From positions 16,828 through 80,827 of the forward strand of contig CAJJDP010000104.1 in the NCBI GenBank assembly GCA_905182995.1: a stretch of DNA of 64,000 nucleotides, written 5' to 3'. Positions 1 to 11,229 of the stretch are shown one piece after another (within the stretch, counting starts at the first letter, position 1; each line of letters starts with the position of its first letter). The DNA comes from Paramecium octaurelia (taxonomy: Eukaryota > Ciliophora > Oligohymenophorea > Peniculida > Parameciidae). The translations under genes were made by a program, and so were the position numbers. The notes below the pieces were generated by a model. That model had not been told where the DNA came from. It saw only the letters and a list, made by a program, of their open reading frames with translations, and searched no databases.

Positions 1-2700
1 TTCAACGAATACCATGACTTTGTTATCTTGGAGGTGAAAAATCTGATATTAAAAACATTTTGTATTATCATATAAATTAAGTTCTTTTTAAAAAACAATT
101 CAAGCATTAAATAATCATCATTGGTAAAAATTCTGGAAGCCTCAAAAGTTGAACAAAATTTTTCAGAACTTTTGAGACATTAGTAAGGATACTGTTAACA
201 AACACCGCAGTTTATGGTAACCTTTAGAAAGATAAAACGTATGCATCGCTAAATTAAATAGTATGGAAGGATACATGTGAACTCAGGTATATCTATTATG
301 TAATCCCAAATCGCAAGTTAACCAACTACTATGTCCAGCACTGCTTAATTTGGATTAAAGAGAAGAATAGGTGGTACTAAATTCGCTGCAACTTCTATGA
401 GTTCAAGTGAAACGTTGCGTAGAGTAAGCAGTATTAGATTTACATTCATGGCAAGGAATTTAATATGAATGATATGCATTTTCAACTCTTTTATGGAGAT
501 AATTAGAACTGTTATTAATAGAAATCGGTACATAAAGGACATTTCAGCTTCAATCAGCAAGCTCTAAGGATGATCCAAAAACTTTAAATAGCAATACCTG
601 ATACAGATGTAGATTATTCACATCTGTGCTAAATTTGTAAAGTAGTCTCCTTATTATTACATATAATTCAAGAAATTTTAAAGTAAGATTTGGATTATAA
701 GGATGGGTGAGGAGTATATCTAACCAATCTTTATATTAATCACTAATAACTGATTTAATTAGTATGGTTTAGAAAATGCATAATTCACACTAAGAGTTGA
801 TTAAACAAAAAATAATCATTAGCCATTAAATCAATTAGCTGTGAAATGAGTTATTATTCAAGTAAGATGAACAGTATACAAGTAACATAACTTTCTAGTA
901 AAAGCTAAAACTCCATTTCAAGGATTGAAGGTCATTTAAATGATGGTACGCATTATGTTTTGCTTCTGTCTGATAGATAAGGGGGCACTGTCAGTTAACT
1001 TAATGAAAAAATAATAAAATGTTTACTTTTTTAACCAGCTGTTATGATGGATGATGGTTTTTCGTGTAGGCTTAAATGTGTACCGTTGAGTCCAAAATTT
1101 CAATTTCAAGAGTGATAACTGTTCAATTTGATAGATCATATATTAAGAACATATAAATTTAACATAGTACTAACTATTACAATGAAATTTACAAATCATG
1201 CTAATTAAGTTATTGCTTGCTAATATGTTGTACTAATTGTATTCTTTTTGTGCAATAGAAATAATAATAACGTTAATCAACCTTCATGCTAGCAGACATT
1301 TATATAAAGTCTCCTACATTACAAGTGCAAAAATTGTTAGGTATTATGCAGGAAAACACCTGAATTTTATCCTTACGTAATATACATAATACCTAAAACA
1401 CCCAAAGAAAGTTTAACTTTAACCTATGTGTCAGGAGACTTGAACTCAAATAAAACTCTTAATAAATGGAGGAGTAAAACAATTATAGGATTTTGTTAAT
1501 GACATTCAATTAGAGAGTAATCTAAGAGTTAAAGGAAATAAAATTTATGTGCTGAAAGATTAAAGTAAAAATAAATAACATACGGAATAATATTCAACTG
1601 AACGATCAAGGTAAATTAATAATTTTAGTTAGGAAATTTTCTTATTTATCAGAATATTTGATTAACAAGCATATTAATAATAACTGCCCGAAGCAACAAA
1701 ATCTCTAAATTCAAAAGGTACTCATTGTAATTTTTTGAGTAGTAAAATAAGAAAACAATGGACTGTGTTGATTATTTTAGAATGAAATTTAGTTGAAAAA
1801 AATTTCATTCTATTCTGCTAGTTTTTAGAAGAAAATAAAGTGAAGCTAGATCATTTATTTAAGGAATTACGAAAGGAGTGATTTTTACGGATTAAATAGT
1901 TCAATTAGGAATATATATAATTGCAGAAACAGAATTAAAAGTTTAAATCATAATAAGGTTACTGAGGATCAAACTCATCAATAATCTAAAATAGATTACC
2001 CTCCATTTAATTGGACCTTCATTAAGATATTCTCATTCATACAATTTATAATTAGTCCTATGATAAATTACAGCATTCTTACGATAAGGATTAATGATTA
2101 TTCATAAAACAGGAAGCCAGAAGGCCAATTCAAAATTTAACCAATATTTTAATTTGATCATGATAATTTTTTCTGGACAAATATCAAATTCATTTACAAA
2201 GTTTTTCAATGAATTTTGATTCTTTGTACTTTAAGCAGAATAATCTCATTTATAATAGCCAAAACAAACATTGAGTCCCCAAACAAATGCTAAGGTTTAA
2301 TAAGGCTAAATTAAAACAACTATAACTGAAATTGGACAGAAAAAATTGCCTGTTATGAATGAATAATTATTTTAAAGTTATGAATGACAGAAATTATTTG
2401 GATCATCTTTATATAACTTTGGTGATATTTTCATCTATATTTTATTTTATTGATAGTAAAATTGAGGATTAAAAACTAATATAATTATGTATTCTTTTAG
2501 ATTGAAGCTTTAGGCTTTTAAAAGAGATTTTTTGATATGAAATTTGAATGTATTCTTAAATTTGAGAGTCAATATTGCATATTTATCTATTTGCACTTAA
2601 TCCTTCCAATAATTTCCTATGATATCATAAATTCAATCATTTTTTTATCAGTAAAATCCAATTATTTTGTTTATTGACTCAAAAGTTTGTGAAGAATAGA
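1..2700. other. No recognisable gene
   Basis: AT-rich sequence with scattered TGA in every frame on both strands even when TAA and TAG are read as Gln. I see no family motif, no tRNA-like fold and no tandem repeat. It could be intergenic DNA near a chromosome end or an old, fully decayed gene. Confidence 0.5.
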
Positions 2701-3232
2701 ATGAGTTTGGTTAAATCTCTTCTCAATAATTTATCTAAACTTAAAATTAGCTCTAATGAATTAAAGGAATTACTTGAATTTCCAATTTGGAAGAAAAGAA
2801 TATTAAATACTTTTTGTTGAATATTAATTATCTTGTATTACAAGAATAGCTGGAATATATTTTTATCTACAAAGCAAATAATTATAGCATTTTGAATATA
2901 ATATAAAAATTGTTTACATCAAATGCATTAAATACATTGAATAATGAGAAGAATTTAATAAAAACTAATATTTAATTAAGTTGTTTATACATTACTACAT
3001 TAGGAACAGATTTTGCTTTGCTGATGAATTAAACTAACTATTAGCTAATTATTTTGAATTATATTGATATCTAGGTAGGTAAAAATAACAACATGAGATT
3101 GTATCTCAAAAAAAATAAATTAAATTTATATATTGATATTAAATTGAGATTCTTATTTTAGATCCCTTTTTCAAAATTATACTCATTCAATTGGAAAAAC
3201 TTAAGTATAAATAAACGAAATACTCTTATCTG
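2701..3232 (+). pseudogene. Possible coding fragment, broken
   Basis: Starting at an ATG at 2701 a plus-strand frame reads MSLVKSLLNNLSKLK and continues for about 39 codons to a TGA. A shift of frame then opens a TGA-free run from about 2820 to 3232 containing INYLVLQEQLEYIF, which looks like helical protein. In DNA this AT-rich a TGA-free run of about 136 codons can still arise by chance, and no conserved domain is visible. I read it as a possible remnant or small unknown gene. No intron with convincing GTA/TAG ends joins the two frames. Confidence 0.22.
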
Positions 3233-3473
3233 AAAACAAACTGATTTAACTTCGAAAGAAATAATAAAATTTAAATTAAATTGTCTAAATGGGATATAAG
3301 AATATTTAACCTATTGGAGGTGAAAATAAGGAGAGAACAATAAAGAAATATTAATCAGGAAGCAAAGGTAAAATTCAGGATAACTTCATTTATTGTTCAT
3401 TTTGAGTTTATTAATAAGTTTTGGGGCGTTTGTATCTGACCATAAAAGTAATAATCAAAATAGCATCTTTAAA

Positions 3474-5588
3474 TCAAGTTTTGATTATTAATGATATATG
3501 CAATTATTCATTTTTTAATTCCATCATTAAACGTTTAAATTCATCCTCATTTGATTTGCAATACTTAATTGCCTGCTCATAATTCTCTATAGCTTTTGAG
3601 TAATTCTTTATATTTTTTAGCAAATCACCTAATTTAATCCAGAAATTATAAACCTTTACTGATATAAGCCTTTGCAAAATTTGGATCTATTTGGATTGCT
3701 TTATCATAGCAATAAATTGCATCATAGTTATTATTAAGTTTTTATAAAGCGATACCTAATAAAGTCAGAAATTACAAACCTTTATTATTATAGACCATTA
3801 TAAAATTTGGATCTAATTGGATTGCTTTATTGTAGCATTCAATTGCATCTTTGAAATTATTAAGATTTTATAAGGCATTACCTAATATAATAAAATATAT
3901 ACCTTTATTATTATAGGCCAATGCATAATATGGATTTATTTAGATTGCTTTATCATAGCAAACAATTGCATCATTGAATTTATTAAGATTTTATAAGACA
4001 CTACCTGAGATAATCAAGATATTAAAAACCTATACTATTAAAGACCATAGGATTATTTGGATTTAGTTGTATTGCTTTATCATAACAATCAATAGCATCA
4101 TCATATTTCTTAAGACTATCTATCCTCCCTTATTGTACTCTTGTTTTGTTGTAAGACATTATCTAATTTAATAAAGAAATTACACACCTTTATTATTATA
4201 GGTCATTGCAAAATTTGGATTTAATTGGATTGCTTTATCATAGAATACAATTGCATCAGAGTAATTCCCAAGACTATCCAAGGCACTACCTATTACTATA
4301 AAAGAATTACATACCTTTGTTATTATAAGCCATTGCGAAATTTGAATCTAATTGGATTGCTTTTTCATAACAAGCAATTGCATCATTGTAATTATTAAGA
4401 TTATATAAGGCAGTGCCTAAAATAATGACTTAACAATACCCTTAATAAAATAACCAATACTGTACTATGGATTATATTTTAGAGCTATATCAATACATGA
4501 AATTGTTTATGAATATTGAGTCAAAACATATAAGGAGTAGCCTGTTTATTTAATATAAATAATTACTTTTTCTATATAAAGCGTGAAGATATTTGGGTTC
4601 TTCTCTCAAAACTTTTTCGCATACTTCAATCACCTCTTGAAATTTCTTCTCTTCATTTAAAGCATAGCCTATATACATCAAATAATCAATTAACTTTTTG
4701 TTATTAACATAAAAAAATTATATGGTGTTTTGATTAATCCTTGATCTGAAAATTCCAATAGATCATTATACAAGTTATGATTAATCTTTTTGGCTTATTC
4801 TCTCATAATCATTCCTTATCCTGGTTAATTCATTTTGATTATAAAATAATAGGATAATCTAATTTATAAACAAACACTAATTATATATAAATTTATAGAA
4901 CTACTTTTGAAAAGGGTTGCCAATGAATATTGTTTTTCTGATAATTTTATGTATTTAGTAATCTTTTCATCAGCCTCCTGCCATTTTTACTCATTAATTA
5001 ATTGAATTGCTAATTGAATAATAAAACACTTGTATACCTTGCTAGAGCTCATCTTCATTATCTTATTTAAAATGTTAAATTTATTATCCCTCTTAAAAAT
5101 CCAAAGCTTTTATCATTCTTTTTATTCTAACTAACAAAGTTCCTATAAATATTTCATATATAGAATACCACTTTAATTCTGCTGCATAATTTCCTCCTAA
5201 TTGTTGAAATATTAATACCATTCCTTAATCACTTACAAATTGTCTTTCATTTATTAATAATCTTATTGATTGAAACATTCAGATATCTTAACTAATTGTA
5301 TTTTTAAATTTTCTAATTATTTTGAGAATTCTTCATATTTTACTTTGACTTAGGCGAATGATGTTTTCAATTAGATGGTTATATTAAGTATATTCTAATT
5401 GAAATTTGCGATAAAATTTTAAATCTAAACAAATCCTTTTAGATTTTTGTTGCAATTAGAATGTTCTTAGAGTCTATTCCACATTAGAGACAGAACTAAG
5501 CTCTTGAATCCTAGCATCCCAAATTTAAACAGAAACCCTAAATTACTTCTCCTTCGTGCCCAATATCTTAACACGTAAATAATTTCAT
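3474..5588 (-). pseudogene. Zinc-finger/TPR repeat protein, decayed
   Basis: Minus-strand gene starting at ATG 5588 (MKLFTCQDIGHEGEVIQGF) and ending at TGA 3474-3476. The start carries a B-box-like Cys/His cluster (CQDSRAQFCLQC, then an HSNC motif in a shifted frame), followed by a helical segment (KYEEFSKQLENLKIQLVK) and then at least seven 34-residue TPR units of the type YNNKG...AIxCYDKAIQLDPNF. This would be a protein-interaction scaffold with no enzymatic part. Several lesions break it: a 5-nt insertion near 5472, a TGA near 5128, a frameshift in the run of seven A at 4711-4717, and an extra roughly 31 nt in the TPR unit at 4030-4163. The TPR half is otherwise in frame once mini-introns are removed, so decay may be recent, or some lesions may be sequencing errors. 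Similar Zn-finger/TPR genes are, to my knowledge, a large family in Paramecium. Confidence 0.72.
3629..4439 (-). repeat. Tandem TPR exons, each with a mini-intron at the same codon
   Basis: Seven putative introns (3629-3653, 3756-3779, 3882-3902, 4005-4029, 4163-4187, 4290-4314, 4417-4439) interrupt successive TPR repeats at the same point, inside the Gly codon after YNNK. The repeat period is 123-127 bp, that is 102 bp of TPR plus a 21-25 nt intron; one unit is 158 bp. Several introns share a GTnTGTAATTTC-like 5' end, so the introns look homologous and were copied together with the exon. Confidence 0.75.
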
Positions 5589-6607
5589 TAAATTAATGTT
5601 TATTTTATAAAACAGATTAAACCTTGATTTTAATATAATATTTTCATAAATATATTGATGTAGTTTTTTTCCATTTAAGTTTTAGAAACGATTATAGGAT
5701 GATGATTATATAATTCACCAATAAATTTCATTATCAAATTAGATGTTCCAAAACAATAGATTACTCAGTAACAGACTCACCATTCTCTTTTTCTTATCAA
5801 ATAAAGAGATGAAAATTTGTATTCACAAAAATACACTTTTTATATATTATTGACAACTATCTCTTTAAGAGCAACACTCAACTGAAATATCCTTTGTTTG
5901 AGAAAAACAATTCTAACTATAACTATTCAAATATTTGTTATAGCAAGTCTGAAATGTAAATGAATTATTTATTCATAAAGCTGATTTGATAACCCAATTA
6001 ATCAATAACTCCCCACTTTTATTATATTAAACTTTTTCATTCCAAATTTTAATTTATCCAGTACACAAGATGTAAATCAATTTCTAGCCATTTAAACTTA
6101 ATCCATATCACAATTATTATGATCCTCTAGTATATTGATTAATAATGAAGTGAAGTTTATGTCTAAATAATTTATTCTCATATTAGTAAGAATCTTTAAT
6201 GTAATAATTAGATGTTTGATAATAAAATAGTATGATAATAATGAAAATGTATTATAAATAATAATATTAAATATTATATCCAAAAGATGAAATGGCCTTC
6301 ATCTAAATCTATAGCTTACTATTATTAGTAATACAAAATGTTACTTTAAATTGGAATTTTAACTTAAGATGGATAAATTCTATTTCCAGTTATTCGACCT
6401 TAGTATTAAATTATGGAGTAATGAATATTGTAAATTATTATCTAGTGTTAAACTGATACTGCTAGTATATATTCTCAAATACAGAATAAAAGCAAATACA
6501 TAAAAAATTTAAATTACCTACCTTTATATATTAAAGATAATATTATAACATCTTTTCTCGAAATAAATAGATCCATAAGGATAAAAAATTAGCATCCATA
6601 TTGAGCT
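5589..6607. other. Intergenic, nothing recognised
   Basis: Very AT-rich spacer upstream of the TPR locus. It holds no long TGA-free frame with domain character and no RNA gene that I can see. Confidence 0.5.
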
Positions 6608-8050
6608 GAGGTTGCAAATTTCCTGCAGATCGAATTAAAAATAGATGAAGGTATGTGTGAGGATAGAAATCAGTATGTAATGTATTAGAAAGAGTATTTC
6701 TGGTACACTTTTCAAAGATACAGGAAGGCTAATATCAAAAATGCCTCACTTGTTTAACCTAATATGGGATCATTTGCAAATTTTACACAGTTTTTTATGC
6801 ATTATGTTCAGATAAGTTGATCCTATATCGGTAAGAAATTTAGGCTGTTTTCTTCAAGTAATGCAGAATATGCAGGCACCTGCACGAATAGATAATGTGC
6901 ATGTAATGAAAAGCCCCATTAAGAATGAATTAGATTAAGATTTTGTACAACAATTGGCAGCAGCACATCTTGAACAATTAACAGAGCTTTTTCATAGGTA
7001 TCATTATCATTAACATTTGTGGTAATAAGTGATCTATAAATTTGAAAACCTCTAATAAGTCATCAAGTAAAGTGCTTTGAACAAGGTTGTCAATTAAAAT
7101 TCCCATCTCCAGCAACACTAGATACATGATGCACAATTGACAAAATATACTTACGAGTTTGAAGTGCTAGCAATATGTTGATACTAAAGTATAACTCTAA
7201 AACGTAAAAAATATTTGAGTTTCAATTGTGTTGAAGACAAAAAATATTTATGATTGTAGATCTACTGAAATAAGTTGGCATTAATTCATATTAACAGCAA
7301 TATATTTTGTAGTATCAACTAAGACAAAATAGTGAAGCTACATTTAGGATATGGTCCAGCTCTTTTATTAAAACCCTCTTTATTTGGATAGCAGCCTTCA
7401 TAATACGATATGAAATTCACTGATAAAGTAGAACTTATTTAACAGGCACATGATCCTAGTTGCATTTGCGAAAGTAGTCTTACTACTACAATGTTTTGAA
7501 TTCCAGTCTAAATACTTGTGTCATAAGGTTTAGAACTTATTGAGATTTATAAACTCATTACAGATGTGTGATATGAGGGAAGGGCTTTAATAATCGTAGT
7601 CTAAATCATGCCATCGCTTTGAGTTAATGCTTATCACAAACCTTAAGCAGCAGGATTTTTGGAAGTGTTAGGATACTATTAGTTATTCTAACCAACAAAA
7701 TTCACTCAATTTTTGTTGTAATTCGCCTCAGGATAGCCTGAAATTGAAGTGATGGTTTTCTTAAATCAATTTTAGGAAAGAACAAAATATTGATCGCATC
7801 AAAGTGTCAGTACCTAACTTCACTATGGATCACAAGATAAATAACCTTCATTTCTTCTATACACACAAATGGTTTCATTTTATCACTATTTATTGAGAAA
7901 TTTAAATTACTAAAGGATAATTCATTTGCAGGATAGGCTGGTGCCCATCCAAAGGATAGTCTATATACATCATATGTACCAGGTCATGCACTAGGAAATC
8001 TCCCAATAGGTGGTGACTAATGATATTATATGGTTAAACATACCTATCTG
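6608..8050 (+). pseudogene. Protein-like but broken plus-strand sequence
   Basis: Base composition is less AT-rich than the flanks and several TGA-free runs read like protein on the plus strand: MYQKEYFWYTFQRYRKANI near 6690, MQNMQAPARIDNVHVMKS near 6860, VKLHLGYGPALLLKPSLF near 7345 and AHPKDSLYTSYVPGHALG near 7950. They lie in different frames separated by TGA codons. Some shifts could be mini-introns (for example 6831-6858 has the right ends), but I could not join the runs into one model. No family is recognised. A decayed gene, or a real gene with many introns, are both possible. In this genetic code most TGA-free frames look protein-like, so direction and identity are uncertain. Confidence 0.3.
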
Positions 8051-10869
8051 TATTTAAACCTTTTTAGAAGCTTGAAATTATTTGAAACACATATTTCGTA
8101 TGCCCAAAATTATCCTGAGCTCATCTAAGATTACCTCTATCCAAAAACTAAGAAGACAATATTGAAATAGTTTATAAAAGGAATCATAACATCAAGTTTT
8201 TACATCAGAAATACTGATAATATCCATAATATCAATTCCTCTTGAATTGAGGATCATAAGGCAATTTTAATGCCTAGCAAATTTTTTACTTTATATAAAT
8301 CTCAAATAGTTATAGGCTACTCTACAAATAGTTTGGCTATTAATGTGAAAAAGCAAGCCAAGGATAAAGACATATAATACCTGACACAATTAGAAACACT
8401 TAGTACACATAAGATACACTCATCTACAAACCTTGAATGATGTAGTAGTTAAATATTTATATGCTAAGTATTGGGTTTTGAGTTAGAAGATTAAGATCTA
8501 GAGTAAAGATGCGTCATAGTAATGGCCAACTAAGTGTACAAGGTCTTGTAATATGCTTAATATAATAAATTCTAAATAGCTATATGGGTAGCAAGCATAA
8601 GTTTACTTGATCATCAAAGCAAGAGTATTAAGGAGCCTAAAATCTCAATCGTTTGGTTACAAATTGGAGTTCTAAAAAGAGTTTATTAATTATATGATAT
8701 GTTTGAATTAAACCAAATTGGTTATCTGATGGCTATTGTTTTATTAGAGATACATATATCTCTTATTTCTGGCTCACAATTTGGGAACCCAAGACCATTA
8801 TTTTAGATGCTCAAATGTAGCACTATAAGAGCAGGTGGTCTCAGAAATAAACATAAAAACTGATTAAACGATTTTATTATTTTAGCTCATATGAGTTAAG
8901 AAATGTCAAGTCAATGGAGTTGCCCTTTTTTGGATTTAATTTTAAACATTTACCTTACTTGTATATCTCTTCTCATCTAATCCTCTTATTCGCGAAAGTT
9001 TGAGGTCCTTATTTGACAAGCTAACATGTATAATTCAAGTCAACATCATCTCTCCATGCTTACTCAAGTCCTTCCTTTAGCAAATGATTATTTCCTCATC
9101 ATTTATACAAAAAGATCTTAACATAAGAAGCTCCAATTACCTTAGTAAGGTAAAGTAACTCCCCTCTTTAAATTATGAATATAATTCTGGCGCCCGACTA
9201 CTTTTTCTTATCAGTGGTTTAAAATTGGTTGCCTTATCACATGGTTAAGGGGTGAAGAGGCGAATAGATTCTTTTGGAAATAATCTGGATCAGCGCTGAC
9301 TCATTAGATAAGAATTTTTAATGTGAATTTTAATTTTAATAATCATGGATGGTCATGAGTAAAGGGATTTTCTATTTTCTCAGTAGATAATTTTTGGCTT
9401 TCACAATATTCATAAGTAGAAATAACCTTGTGTGTTAGAGATTACTACTTGATGGTATTTTTACTCTTGTTCAAATAAAACTGGAGTCTTCAGAGCACAT
9501 GGCTTGTTCTACTATAATTAATTACATGTGATACACAAAATAATATAATTATCTAGCAATTTATGTTAGAGATGTATACTAGTGTAGCAAAATCCAAATT
9601 CTAAGTATCAAGTAACTGTGCAGTTACACTTAGGAAGAGTCAAAGTTTTATGGATCACATATTTGTAAGAAGATTCTTGAAGTTAAGCCATTAATTCAGA
9701 TTATACCATTGGTAGACAAAATAACATTAGCCTTGACGATTATATGAAGCAAACGTAAACAATGGAACCCATCGTGGCCATCCTTAAATGGGGTGACTGA
9801 ATCATGGTTTAGCCCTATTCAGATCAAAATAGATGACATTGAAAGTTGCACAAGTCATAATAAATAAGAGGAGAACTTGCTAAAATTAAAGAAGCATCAC
9901 AATAATGAATACATTGGATTGGCTTTGAAAGGTTGTGTATTACAACTATTGAAGGGATTGGTTTTAGCCTGGATTATTATTTCTATTGTATATACATAAC
10001 CATTAAGACAAGCTGAGCACGAATATTGATTTTCATCAAGCACCTGACACTGATCTATAAGGTCAATTATCAATGTAGCATCGTTTGACGCTTCAAATCG
10101 CTACAAGTAGCATCACCAAGAGATGCAAGTTCTAATATAATAATTGAAAGAAGCAGAACAAAATTGCTAAAATTAGTGAAGTTGACCAAAGTTTACAAGG
10201 TAAACCTCCTAAATCTTGTGTTTTAATATTGCATTGAATACAATATTATGTACTGAGCTTAGTCTATGATAGAAGTTGGTACATTTATAACATAATCAAA
10301 ACATACATTCAGTGCTAAATTGAAAATTATTGCCATATAGAAGAAGATATATGCCAGAATCCTCCTTATAGAAATAATTTAAGTATGCTAGCCTATGGAA
10401 GGAAGTCATCATAAAACCTTCACCTTTGAGTATTACATTTATAATTATAGACTTGCTATGATATAAATTAGGTGTCTGAATTTCGACAATGTTTTATATT
10501 CCAAAAATTTAATGCATTGTTAGAATTCAAAGTTAATCCTTTGAAAAAAAAGAAGATTTTCATGAATATAGTAACGCTGGTAATTTATTGTTGAGATATC
10601 ATTTACAAAAGAACTAAAGTACCACAATAGTCATTACATCCATCGACAGACGGACAATTTAGAGTTGAGATCGAAGATTATTTTCTTTAATGCTAATTTC
10701 AACAAGATACCCTTACTTTTCTTTTTAAACTTATGCTTGGCTGTTATTATTATTCCCAATTATCAAGAATCCTAACTATATTAAACACAAGCAAGAAGAT
10801 GACAGATGTAAGTAAAGCATCCTATATAAAAGAAGTGACAACTCAATGATTTAATTCTTAAATCTTCTG
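8051..10869. other. Unassigned, possibly decayed coding DNA
   Basis: Protein-like runs continue without a model, for example THISYAQNYPELIQDYLYP near 8090, SKYQVTVQLHLGRVKVLW near 9605 in one frame and ESKFYGSHICKKILEVKP near 9635 in another, and QHHQEMQVLIQQLKEAEQ near 10110. TGA codons interrupt all frames every few hundred bases. No start, stop or intron pattern is consistent over more than about 200 codons. No RNA gene or terminal repeat of a mobile element was seen. Confidence 0.3.
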
Positions 10870-11229
10870 ATGGCTGGTCATCAACATAAAACATTTTTTA
10901 AGGAACTAAAAACAATCATTTGTACCAAATTAAACCAAGATTGCCATAAGGCTAGAATATTGAAAGATTTCTTGAAATCATATAATTATTTTATAGAAGG
11001 GAATCATATATGTAGTGGAATTATCTTTTTTGATATGTTTTTAATAATTTGTTTTGTATTTTATATAACCAATCAAAATATGCAAAAGTTTGAATAAAAT
11101 GATAAATTTAATTACCTCCATATTTTTCAAATTTTTCTTTTCTCCCTAAAAAATGAAAGACACTTTCTGATTAAGAGAATAAAGTTTAAAATAAAGTAAT
11201 AGAAATTCAATATTATTTTTAAAAAGCAT
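10870..11229 (+). other. Open frame upstream of and in phase with the WD40 gene
   Basis: An ATG at 10870 opens a frame (MAGHQHKTFFKELK) that runs without TGA straight into the WD40 gene at 11230. This could be an N-terminal extension of about 120 residues. I prefer the start at 11230 because the residues that follow it make the Cys/His-rich head expected of the protein's N-terminus, and the upstream part has odd composition (IFFDMFLIICFVFYI) with no domain. Confidence 0.25.

Noticed and set aside
6608-10869. DNA transposon or retroelement
   Set aside because: I looked for terminal inverted repeats, a DDE or reverse-transcriptase motif and target-site duplications and saw none that I could defend.
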